DNA from: Euborellia annulipes
Lineage: Eukaryota > Arthropoda > Insecta > Dermaptera > Anisolabididae
Assembly (NCBI GenBank): GCA_023213315.1
Contig: JAKCPI010014088.1
Location: 1-64,000, forward strand
Reading direction: 5' to 3'
DNA length: 64,000 nucleotides
The notes under the pieces are model-generated. The model saw nothing but the letters and a program-made list of their open reading frames with translations. It ran no database searches and was not told the DNA's origin. Position numbers and translations under genes: made by a program. This document shows, piece by piece, positions 54,580-64,000 of the stretch; within the stretch, counting starts at the first letter, position 1, and the number at the start of each line of letters is the position of its first letter.

Positions 54580-55244
54580 CAAGCTACAGCCACGTTTTAT
54601 TATTCAAAATGTGAATATACATGTATATTTCAAAGATCATCTAAAATATAATTGATTTATGAATTTTAATCAAAATCGTTAGAACGAATTTTGAGAAAAT
54701 TGAAAAAAAAAAAAAAAAAAAAACTGAAAAAGTACATCAGTAAAGTACTAGTACTCTTTGGCCGATTTTGTTCTAAAGCTTTGTGTCACTTGCCAGGGTG
54801 GTACTTTAATTAAATATAAAATTTCAACCACCTAGCTCTTTTCGTTCTTGAGATATTTTGTTCACAGACACACAGTCACACAGACAGACAGACCATGTCG
54901 CGAAAACCACTTTTTTGGATTCAGGGGACCTCAAAACAAAATCTTGACATCGAATTTTGATATGAAACTAATATTTTCTCTCTCTATACCTATATAACAT
55001 GTAATGTAATTTGAAAATATCAGAGTTGTAATTTTATAGTTCTCTTCTCTCTTTATGACGTTAAAATAGAATATGTATCATACACCAGAAAATATGAGTG
55101 AAATATAATTTAATTAATATTAGCTCTTTAATAGAAAATGTAACATGAGATTTTTTTTAATGAAGTTTAAAATTTATTCCATAGTGTTTCTAAATAAATT
55201 TTCAACATTTTGATTCCCCTATTGAGGGACGAACGGGGTAAGAC

Positions 55245-55362
55245 ATAAACATTTGGTATCCAAATGGCTTAAGTAAAATCATCGAACTACCCGGCGTCCG
55301 AACCCGCGACTTTTGGTATACTAGGTTAGCACGCTAACCCCTTCACCAAGCCCCGAGGGTAC
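55245..55362 (-). mobile_element. SINE S1, minus orientation
   Basis: The minus strand reads ccctcggggcttggtgaagg, gttagcgtgctaacc, cgcgggttcggacgccgg and gatgattttacttaagcc. A second partial head (cacgctaaccactacacc) follows at 55372-55391. Confidence 0.75.
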
Positions 55363-55406
55363 AAATTACTAACACGCTAACCACTACACCAATCTGCTTA
55401 CTTCTT

Positions 55407-55594
55407 CTAGCGTATTAGTCTTGTTTATTAGATTACTTTCTATATATTAATAGATATTGTAAAAATTGCCCTCTTGCAGGACGGTGAGTTCTTTTTGTAG
55501 GGCGATAAGTAGGCTATTAATAAATTTTGAAAATTCTGCTGATTATAATTTTCTTTCGTAATGTAGTATCTAATAAACAAGACTAATATCCTAG
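55407..55594. mobile_element. MITE-like element with 28-bp inverted ends
   Basis: ctagcgtattagtcttgttt (55407-55436) pairs with aaacaagactaatatcctag (to 55594). 188 bp, AT-rich interior, no frame. Confidence 0.65.
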
Positions 55595-55976
55595 AGGAAA
55601 TAGCAGATCCCTCACCCTCATGTGTTCAAAATATATGGAATAATTAAAGCCTAAAAATTTCATTTCATTATCCACTTTCTTCTTTAAATAATCTCTCTTT
55701 AATGTGAAAAAATCTATCTGGCTTCTTTCTCTAAATATTGATTATATTCTCTTTCTATTGTCAGTATATGATGGTTTTTGACAACAACATTGTGATCATG
55801 TTTCCTTTAGTCTTTTCAGAAGGATAATTCCAAAGGGTGAAAATGGAAAAACATTTCTCTTTTAGCTTGTTAGAAAGTTAATTATTCAATGGTCTAATAA
55901 TAAATAATAACCTTAAATTTGTTCATGTAACGAATGATATAAATTTAATAATTCGGAAGTATAGGCTACATATATT

Positions 55977-56560
55977 AAAATCTGGTGTGAGTGTCGCACC
56001 AGTTCTCCTATCTTTCCTATGAAAGTACGAGAATAAAGTGAGCTTAACAATTTTTTAAGGGCAAAATGAAAATATACATTTTAAAGAGAATCTAAAAAAT
56101 AGTTGATTTATGAATTTTTAATCAAAATAGTTGGAGCAAATTTTGAGAAAATCGAAAAAAACTGAAAAAGCACATCAGTAAAGTACTAGTACTCTTTGGC
56201 CGATTTTGATCAAAAGCTTATTTTTAAGCCTCAGGGAGCAAGGGCGGATCCAGAGGTGTTTCTCGGGGGGGGTGACTCGTTGCAAAGCAGACTATTTTTT
56301 CTTAATTTCGGTAATTTAAAGGCGCATTCTGTACTTGTTTGCCAGAATATAAATACAAATCAAATTTTTAAGTCTATTAATTTTTAAAATTTTACATTAA
56401 AAATAAATTTTTTTTTTTGAAAAAAAAAGTATTTTTTTCAAATCTCGGGGGGGGGGGGTAATTACCCCCTTTACCCCCTTGTATCCGCCCTTGTCAGGAA
56501 GGTGCCTAACTTAAATATAAAATTTCAACCTCCAAGCTCAATTCCTCCATATTAATATGT
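55977..56560 (-). mobile_element. RepA copy with a hAT-type insertion
   Basis: The right palindrome is reduced to a single half (aaaatctggtgtgag, tcgcaccagtt). The body continues with agtaaagtactagtactc and gatcaaaagcttattt, then the MITE at 56239-56493, then gtgcctaacttaaatataaa. The microsatellite and left end are missing. Confidence 0.85.
56239..56493. mobile_element. hAT-type MITE inside RepA
   Basis: Target duplication tcagggag (56231-56238) and tcaggaag (56494-56501). Inverted ends caagggcggatccag and gtatccgcccttg (12-13 bp), inner G and C runs. 255 bp. Confidence 0.85.
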
Positions 56561-58973
56561 CTAAAGTAAAAAAAAAATATTATTTCTATTAAAATAGAAC
56601 CAGGTTCTACAGGTTTGTTTGTTTGTTTTTTTAATTCATCTTTCTGAGGTCATTTAAGGTCGTCTTCACAAATTGTTGAATTTAGGACTTACGCCATTAT
56701 GATTTTCAATATGCAATTAATATTCACTCTAATGTGCTAAAAAAATTGGATAATATTATAGGACTAATTTCTCAATCTTTAATTTAGCACATTGTTCTGT
56801 CAAGGCTACCACTACTTTCATATATAATAATAGTATGTATTGTTCTCCAGGAACTCGGGCTGCTGAATCAAATCCCCGGAGTTTTGAAGGGTGTGTGTTG
56901 AGATTGCCAGATTAGCAAGCTCCAACTGTCCTGCCAAGTTAAATCACCTTTTAGGGGTGGCTTGGGAGAAGGGGGTAGGGGGGGGTAAGTTTTCTCACGT
57001 GACCTCCCTTCGCTCAGGGATTTCCATGCAAATTGTCATGACCAGAACCTCCTCCGGCTTTCTAAACTAAACAAACTCAATACCCACATCCGCAGAGAGA
57101 GATTTTAACATGAATTCGAATAAGTAATTTTTAATAAAAAAACTTAAAATCAATAGATTGATAGACTCTTTTGCCCAAAAGGCATTTTAATTAATTTAAT
57201 TATGGTATCTTGTCGTTAACGCTCCTTAATTTGAATCTTCATTAATTAAATTGTTAAAATAAAAATTCTTAAGAAAGAATGACGTCATATATTGGCTTCA
57301 TTAAGCTATTCTTTCTCACTTCTTCCCTTGACATTTAAGAAAATAATTAAAAGACTTTAGGTTTGTTTTTGAGGAGATTTCAAAAGAATCAGTTTTTTTA
57401 AGACAAAAACAACGCAACAGCCATTTTTTATTTTTTTTTTTTATTCATTTTTCAATTATTTAAATTAAAAAGGGGAGAAAAAAGTGATTAAATTCTCTTC
57501 TTGTAATTGCTCTCCACTCTCTTATCAAAAGAATTTTCCTCCTTTCTCTCAAAAAAGTAAAATACATATTAGACGCTTTCTTATAAGGTATTTCTAAAGT
57601 TTTTTCCTCTCCATTTTTGGTAAGTAATTTACAAATCGTCTTTCTTTTTTCAACGGAATTCAATTAGAACAGAAATCAATTAGATAGACTACGTTGATTA
57701 TAAAAGGAAGCAATGTTGTTTTTTTTTTAAGTTTTTAATGTAGCAAGAGAGTGTAGATTCTAATGAAATAAATAAATAAATACTTAGCATTCGGGTATCT
57801 GTTCGGATATTGGTCAGATGGTGTAAAAGGGCTGAAGGGGCTAGGAGGAGATGGGGATAATCCGCTCTACGCTGAGCTCATGTTTAATTCAAGGGCGAGT
57901 GAAAGAGATAGAGAGAAAGAAACACTTTGAATGAACATCACAGTGATCTCCATTTGATTATTAATAATAATATATCTACTTTAAAAAAAAGTGCATACAT
58001 TTTGCATTATAAATAAGTTAAAAGTAGAAGACAAATACGCGTTTGTTTTGAAAACAAGCCCAAATATTTTGGCTGGACGAGATGATCCAAACCTGATGGA
58101 CCGAATCGTCAGCTGGGAAGAAATAATAAAATAAAAAAATTGCTAAATGCATTCTATCATTATTATAATCTTCAAATAAATAATAGTTTAAAAGGTTCAC
58201 TTCTAAGAGAACTTTGCAGTTTCATATGACGAGGTGTAATTATATCGGTACTGTTAATGTGAATTTTATTTCTAAAGCATCAAAACATCCCCTTCAGAGT
58301 ACATTGGATTCTTTTATTATATTTTATATACTGTAAATATACTCAGCACTTTACTTTATATTTAGCTTTAATCCTTTTAAAAGAAAATTTCACTTTTTAT
58401 GTAGGCCTCATTATTATTATTATATAGAATAATAGAAATAAAAATAAAAGTAAACTGTTTCGATTTAAACGGAATGTGTCGTTTAGAAGCATTTGCCAAA
58501 ATTCCTTTTAACAGCAAGTGCTTATTTTAGGGATCATATCCGGTTCAATTGGTGTCAACAACAAAAACACTTTGATTCGAGAAGAGAGAGAGAGAGAAGG
58601 AAGCTGCCTGTTTCCTATTTCCCCCTTCAAATCGAGGCTTTATTTGCTTCCTCTTTAAGGAACTCAATACGTACGAATCAGAAAGGAAATTACATTTACT
58701 CCAAAAAAATGACATAATGATCCGTTTCATATTTATAAGAAAATTTAATAATAAATAAATAAATACATTTTAATATCAATAAACAGTGTTAATTCATTTT
58801 AACACTTCCTTGCCTCAAATTGCTATTATCTAAGCAAAAACTTTAAAGCCTAAGCGTTAACATTTAGACAATAGTGTTAAAAATTAATGACATGTCTAGG
58901 GGGCGACTTTAATATTTTAACGCCGTATTTAATGCCTAAAAATGGCGTCTTTAACCTAAAAAGTAAGATTAAA
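56561..58973. other. Longest stretch with little recognised
   Basis: Near 56620-56745 is an eroded S4 tail and a motif (acgccattatgatt) shared with 5115 and 16815. A more balanced patch (56840-57075) and one at 57820-57910 have no long frame. A minus-strand frame of 67 codons at 57663-57460 has a charged, mixed composition but no recognisable domain. Confidence 0.4.
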
Positions 58974-59157
58974 ATTAAATATACAAATTAAACACTAGGT
59001 TATTTGTTTCAAAGGTTTTATTAATTAAAAAAATAACACTTGATACGTATTTCGACAATTCCTTGTCATCATCAGAAGTGATTACATTCTTTAATTATCA
59101 TTATCATTAATAAAACCGTTGAAACAAATAATCTAGTGTTTAATTTGTATATTTAAT
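58974..59157. mobile_element. 184-bp inverted-repeat element enclosing a hammerhead ribozyme
   Basis: Arms 58974-59025 and 59106-59157 (52 bp, about 92% complementary; attaaatatacaaattaaac and its complement) enclose about 80 bp that hold the ribozyme motif on the minus strand. This matches inverted Penelope-like terminal segments reduced to almost nothing but ends and ribozyme. Confidence 0.65.
59037..59080 (-). ncRNA. Hammerhead ribozyme motif, type I
   Basis: Read 59080 to 59037: CACTT (stem I), CTGATGA core, a stem II hairpin GACAA-GGAA-TTGTC, GAAA core, TACGTA as a tiny self-complementary stem III, TC at the cleavage site, and AAGTG closing stem I. All conserved core bases are present. 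Cleavage would fall between 59042 and 59041. Deviations: one extra U between the core and stem II, and a palindromic stem III without a loop, a form known from retroelement hammerheads that may act as dimers. Activity is not shown. Confidence 0.65.
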
Positions 59158-60189
59158 TTACAAAATGTTTCAACGAGAACCAACGGTCGAAAGTTTAAAT
59201 CTTATAAAAAGTAAGATTATGATTTTGATTGATTTGAGATAAAAGCAGCATGTTAATGTCGCTGTTAAAACTTTGTTTAGAAAATAGTATTTTTTAACGT
59301 TGGTGTGTCAGATAGGCCTACTATATTGAAAATAACAAGTTAGTAATGCGCATGCGCGAGAGGTTATCGAGGACTCTAAAAACACGAACAAGCAGAAAAC
59401 ATCTTAACACCTGGTTGTAAAAAATAAAATGTTAACGCCACTGTTAAAACTTGGTTTAGGAAATAGCATTTTTTAACGCTGATGTTATTTCTTTAGTTTG
59501 TAACACCCATTTGTTGATGTTAAATTTCAACGTCTGTTTTTAGAGAATAGACCTGTTTATGAGTTAATTAGACTTTCATTCCTGTCTTTCTTTTTGGGAT
59601 TTATTTATACTATAGCTTCGAGTACAAAAACCCCCTTCCTATTTAATATTTATATTTTACTTAAAAATTTAATCTCTAGATATTAAATAACGTAATTATA
59701 TTATATAGACCAATGAATATAAAAATTTAATTAAAGCAAATTTCATTAAAAATTTTAAGATTAAAATAAAAATACATAGGAGATTAAAAAATGGAGAGGC
59801 CTCTCTCTCTCCCTTCTTTTTCTTCTTGACTCACTTGACTATTCAAAAAAGAACGATGACGCCATAGACACGAGGGAAAGAGGGATGATTAATTAATCAA
59901 ATAAAGTAAAAAATTGCTTAGCCTTGCTTTAGTTTATTTCCTAACAAATTCACTATGAAAGAGAAATTGTAATTAATGACAAATAATTTCATAAAAAAAG
60001 AATTAAATTTACAATTTGTTAGAGAAATCCAATTTCTATTCAATAAATGGCATTTATTAAATTTTTTTTTTTTTTAATTTCGATGAACACATTTTCTTAT
60101 TTCTTTTCGGTATATATAAAAAAAAATATAGTAAGTATTATGATGATGAAAACGTCCCCCCTCCCCCCTATTCAACGTTGTAAGTTAAA
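59158..60189. other. AT-rich spacer with an internal direct repeat
   Basis: A 60-bp block (ctgttaaaactttgtttaga, agtattttttaacg) at about 59255-59315 recurs at 59428-59488. Related ttaacgct motifs begin near 58790. It may be an unclassified repeat. No gene seen. Confidence 0.45.
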
Positions 60190-60574
60190 AAGATCTGGTG
60201 TGATTAACGCACAGCATACAACTTCCTCGTAATCGAAAGTTGTGTACTGTGCTTGTCACACCAGATTTTTTGTGTCGAGATATATTTAAAATATTTTACT
60301 GATATAGCTACTTTTTAAAGAGCATCTAAAAAATAGTTGATTTATGAAATTTAATCAAAATCATTAGAGCCTATTTTGAGAAAATCGAAAAAAAAAAACT
60401 AAAACAGTACTTGGTGCGGGCGTGTGTATCCCTCGATCATTTTTAATCATTTTTACTCGGGCTCAGAGGACCTCAAAACATGTATTTCCATCAAAATCTT
60501 GAAACCGAATTTTTGACATGATCGCAATACTTTCTCACTATATAACTTATTACATAAATAGTTAAGAGAAAGTA
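60190..60574 (-). mobile_element. RepA copy with internal deletions
   Basis: Right palindrome nearly complete (agatctggtgtgattaacg to gtcacaccagattttt), shortened body, no central 12-bp palindrome, ggacctcaaaacatg, and left end ctatataact to ttaagagaaagtaat. Confidence 0.85.
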
Positions 60575-60669
60575 ATAGGCAACAAAAAACTCAAAAATGT
60601 GAGAATAAATTAATTCTCCTCATTGGGTTGTTATGAAGATTACAGGGACGCCGAGAGCCTTGCCAGTAA

Positions 60670-61045
60670 ATCAATCTTTCTTTTCTAATTCAGTTGTAAT
60701 TCACTACTATCCCCCCTTCCAAAAAAAAAAAACTCAGTCCCCCAAATGAAATATTTAGAAAAAAAAATTTTAAAATCATTTTTGATTGAAAGAATATAAA
60801 ATTTAGAGCTTAATGTTGCCCCATTAATCTTATAATAGTTGCGGAGAAATTGTGTGGACGGACGGACAGACTGAAATAAGCGATTTATTTATAGAAATAG
60901 ATTACTCATTTCATCTTTCGTGAATGTAAGGCATAGATTTTATGTGTAAAAGTATTTTATACGTCTCTTTAAACTGATACTTTGGGCGGAGCCGTAAAAA
61001 AATCAATCTTTCTTTTCTAATCCAGTTGCAATTCACTACTATCCC
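60670..61045. repeat. 45-bp direct repeats flanking a 287-bp insert
   Basis: atcaatctttcttttctaat and the next 24 bp at 60670-60713 recur with two changes at 61001-61045. The insert contains gttgcggagaaattgtgtgg, a repeated acgg motif and aagcgatttatttataga, resembling a HINE-type 3' end. Confidence 0.6.
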
Positions 61046-61236
61046 TTAATTCTATATAGTGAATCCAATCTTGCGCTAAAGCCGGTAAACTTTAATAATA
61101 CAATCCTTAAGGGAGAGGCTCTTTTTTCCTTTATTTATCTATCTATTAAAATTTTTAGTGTTTTTTTTTATAACTTTTGTTTTTATATTTAAGGTGAATT
61201 CAAAATTATAACTATTTATTAAAAATATTTGAGACT

Positions 61237-61822
61237 TTTTACTTTCTCTTACCTCTATATATGTTAATATATATAGAGAGAAAGTATTGGATTTATGTCA
61301 AAAATTCGCTGTCGAGATTTTGTTAGATATACACGTTTTGAGGTCCCCTTAGTCCGAAAAAGTGGTTTTCGCTACCTGGTCTGTCTGTGAGCAAAATATC
61401 TCAAGAACGAAAAGAGCTAGGTGGTTGAAATATTGTATTAGGCACCCCCTGGCACGTGACACGAAGCTTTTGAACAAAATCCGCCAAAGAGTACTATTAC
61501 ACTTTTTCAGTTTTTTTTTTTTTTCGATTTTCTCAAAATTCACTCTAACGATTTTGATTAAAATTGAAAAATCAATTATTTTTTAGATACTCTTTCAAAT
61601 GTATATTCTCATTTTGTCCTGAAAATTGTTTGAAGTATATATGTAAGAAAATATAAATATTTTCCCATATTTATAAATTTTACATCTTGAATTTTAATAT
61701 ATCGATGGAAACTAAATATATCTCGACACAAAAAAATCTAGTGTGACAAGCACAGAACACAATTTTCGATTACCGAAGATAAGGGAAAGTTGTGTGCTGT
61801 GCGACCAGTCACACCAGATTTT
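61237..61822 (+). mobile_element. RepA, full-length copy, plus orientation
   Basis: Left palindrome perfect (actttctcttacctctata, gttaatatatatagagag), tacctggtctgtctgtgag, agtactattacac (altered central palindrome), agatactctttcaaatg, and complete right palindrome ending cagtcacaccagattttt. Confidence 0.88.
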
Positions 61823-62018
61823 TAAATTAGATTTTTTAATGAATGAAAATCCCTATAGTGTGAAACGTCTCGCCTTAGGGATAATGCGATCATCAGTCAC
61901 TCAAAGGGTATATGCTAATGCCTCTATCTAAAGTACAATTCTTTGCTTAATATACTGAGCTTGTATTGCGTATGATATTATTATTCCTATCGGGATTAAA
62001 TAAGAACACTAAAGAGTC

Positions 62019-62052
62019 GACGTTTCAGAAAACAAAAAGTTTCCTTCTTCGG
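62019..62052 (-). ncRNA. Hammerhead-like motif, one core base off
   Basis: The minus strand reads CCGAAGA (C for the core U), then a 7-bp stem II AGGAAAC/GTTTTCT with a TTTTT loop, GAAA, CG and TC. Stem II is intact, but the core change would be expected to abolish activity. Confidence 0.35.
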
Positions 62053-62579
62053 GATATTTTCTATGAGATGGCGTCGATTTATTAGTGATTTTAAAAAGTA
62101 CTTTCAGAATAAAAGTTTCCGCCGATATATTAAAATTGTTAATTCCCTTTATTTATTGCCAGGCTCTCAAATTGAAAGGAAATAACATATGAATAATTAA
62201 TTACTTGTTATTTTATGGAGATATCGGTAGCAAAAATGGCTGGTGGCCTAATGAAAACATTCTTTTTAAATAAATAATATTTTATGGGGGGGGGGGGGGA
62301 TACACACACCTCAAAGTTGAGCGAAATTTTATATGAATTTTAATAATAGGTAAAATTAATTACATATCCCCTAGTTTTGTTATTAATTATTCCTAGTTAT
62401 ATAGTTTCAACTAGAGCTGACGGTTACCATTTTAAATTTAAGGTAAGGGACTTTTATATTTACTCTCTCAATATTTTAACCATAATATCTTATCTATTAC
62501 TCTTATAAATTTTTGTTACGGAACTCAGCAGTCCCATGGAACACGCTTTGAAAACCAGTGGCCTATATTCTCTGAGCGA

Positions 62580-62617
62580 CTGATGATGGGATTATCCAAG
62601 TAAAGCCGAAACATTTC
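62580..62617 (+). ncRNA. Hammerhead-like motif, eroded
   Basis: CTGATGA at 62580-62586, stem II region GG...CC with weak pairing, GAAA at 62608-62611, then CATTTC. It follows a hAT-type end relic (cgctttgaaaaccagtgg at 62544-62561). Confidence 0.3.
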
Positions 62618-62699
62618 ATGCATTGGGAATTTTATTTCGATAAAGCCCTGAGAATTTATACTAGTGATCATTTTATATTATAATTCCTCTAGGAAAATT

Positions 62700-63331
62700 A
62701 AGCAGAGACTGGTCGCACAGCCTACAACTTTCTCTTAACTTCGGTAATCGAAAGTTGTGTACTGTGCTTGTCACACCAGATTTTTTGTGTCGACATTTAT
62801 TTAGTTTCCGACAACAGTACGGTACCGGTACATTCGATTTTCAAGATGTAAAATTTATATGTGAAAATAATATTATTTTGTTATCATGGCAACCATTTCT
62901 CCTATCTTTTCTATGGAGTACAAGAGTAAAGTGGTCTTCAGAAGATTTCAACGGCAAAATGAGAATATACATTTTAAAGAGCATCTAAAAAATAATTTAC
63001 TTTTTAATTTTAATCAAAATCGTTAGAGCAAATTTTGAGATAGGCCTAATCGAAAAAAAAACTGAAAAAGTATAATAGTAAAGTACTAGTACTCAATGGC
63101 CAATTTTTTCCAAAAGCTTCGTGTCACGTCCTATGAGGGTACCTAACTTAAATATAAAATTTCAACCTCAATTCTCTTTTCGTTCTTGAGATATTTTGTT
63201 CACACGCATAGGCACCCAGACAGACCATGTCTCGAAAACTACTTTTTTAGATTCAGGGGACCTCAAAACATGAACATCTCGACATCGAATTTTTGACATG
63301 AATCCAATATTTTCTCTAATGGAATATCAAC
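62700..63331 (-). mobile_element. RepA copy, variant-end subfamily
   Basis: Minus orientation. Right palindrome complete (gactggtcgcacagcc to gtcacaccagatttttt), gttatcatggcaacc, agtaaagtactagtactc, cacacgcataggcaccc, ccatgtctcgaaaac, then the variant end ctctaatggaatatcaac, matching 10932-11562. Confidence 0.85.
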
Positions 63332-63752
63332 AATTAAAATTGTCTTTTTCCTTAATAACCGGTTGAATGAGTTTTTGATTTCATTCATTTACCGATCAAC
63401 CAGGTCTATACTCATTCTAAAGTTAATAAAACATGACAAATTTCAACATCCTTAATTGACGATAATAAGTAAACGAGAACCACTCTCTTTTTCTCTTTTT
63501 CTACTTAATGAAGTAGGTATAGGAAACCTTTTATCTTTTCAGAGATGTCAATAAGGTAATATTAGTAACAAGGGAAGTCGTTTAAAATAAAAAAAAATTA
63601 AAAAAAAAAAAAACTTTTTAATTTAAATTTTGTAAATTCTGATAATAATAAAATTTTTTTATATAATTAGAAGTAGGCAGACTCACCGAGCCTAAGCAAT
63701 AATTTTCGGGATGACCGAGCTGGAGCTCAGTGGTTTTTTTCTTTTAAAAAAA

Positions 63753-63920
63753 TTGGAAAAAACTAAAAAACTACAACAGTAAAGTACTAGTACACCTGGT
63801 TTCCCAAAGACAAGACAATCGTAGTTTGTTTTTTTTTATACCACAAATTAAAATTTTAAAGAAATCGTCAAAGGAAATATTGAAAAAATCTAAAAAAGTA
63901 TATCATTAAAGTAGTCTACT
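63753..63920 (-). mobile_element. RepA fragments (two short pieces)
   Basis: 63753-63795 has actacaacagtaaagtacta followed by gtacacc, and 63885-63920 has aaaaaagtatatcattaaag then gtctactagtaggccc. Both derive from the central palindrome region, so the piece may be tandemly duplicated. Confidence 0.5.
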
Positions 63921-64000
63921 AGTAGGCCCTACTCAAGGGTTCCCAAAGATGTGACCTAGCTTAATTTGTTTTCTATACCGCGATAGTAAATATTTAAAAT

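Larger units (their letters stand above)
54139..54995 (-). mobile_element. RepA, full length with two insertions
   Basis: Minus orientation. The right palindrome is complete; after ttataaac an S4 tail (54297-54353) inserted with an approximately 8-bp duplication (ttataaac). A 40-bp-arm foldback (54470-54579) with tail lies within the agaatatacatttt block. The central palindrome agtaaagtactagtactc is intact and the left end is slightly eroded. Confidence 0.85.

Noticed and set aside
57460..57663. 67-codon minus-strand frame with a protein-like composition
   Set aside because: No recognisable domain, no splice context I trust and no duplicate to test conservation.

Overview
The window looks like intergenic or intronic DNA from an invertebrate animal nuclear genome. 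It is very AT-rich, with long A/T runs, simple repeats, splice-site-like signals, tRNA-derived SINEs, hAT-type miniature elements, Penelope-like relics and several families of interspersed repeats. An arthropod is my best guess from the repeat style (GTCT-microsatellite palindromic elements, HINE-like ends), but nothing here fixes the taxon. I see no intact protein-coding gene, rRNA, genuine tRNA or CRISPR array in 64 kb. Nearly all short open frames are chance or repeat read-through.

Layout. 0.9-9.6 kb: a diverged tandem duplication (about 0.93-2.40 and 4.10-5.47 kb, offset about 3.1 kb) that keeps paired splice-like sites on the minus strand, plus two further exon-like patches at 7.67-7.76 and 9.40-9.60 kb; possibly one minus-strand transcription unit. 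10.5-17.2 kb: repeats, including an inverted Penelope-like pair enclosing a disrupted SINE. 17.46-19.24 and 45.99-47.83 kb: two near-identical copies of a 1.8-kb element (RepB) with a 99-bp minisatellite and a 117-bp-arm terminal hairpin. 20-28 kb: SINEs, hAT elements, two large snap-back palindromes, and a Penelope reverse-transcriptase relic (24.6-24.9 kb) into which a SINE, and then a hAT element, inserted. 28.0-28.8 kb: a HINE-like element. 28.98-31.02 kb: a 2.04-kb DNA-transposon-like element with about 270-bp terminal inverted repeats and a broken, internally deleted Cys/His-rich protein gene. 31-64 kb: many copies of RepA, more SINEs (families S1, S3, S4), four hAT elements with readable 8-bp target duplications, and several long inverted repeats.

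The dominant repeat, RepA (over 20 copies or fragments, roughly 9 kb by my tally), is about 0.6-0.7 kb with a different palindrome at each end, an internal GTCT/TG microsatellite and a conserved AGTACTAGTACT palindrome. It resembles non-autonomous Helitron-like 'pearl/mini-me/DINE' elements, but I cannot assign it. The most interesting single object is a complete-looking hammerhead ribozyme motif on the minus strand at 59037-59080, inside a 184-bp inverted repeat. More decayed hammerhead-like cores occur at six other places, which fits Penelope-like retroelement termini.

The pieces do not form a pathway. The window is a record of mobile-element activity, in which target-site duplications and nesting allow insertion order to be read directly.
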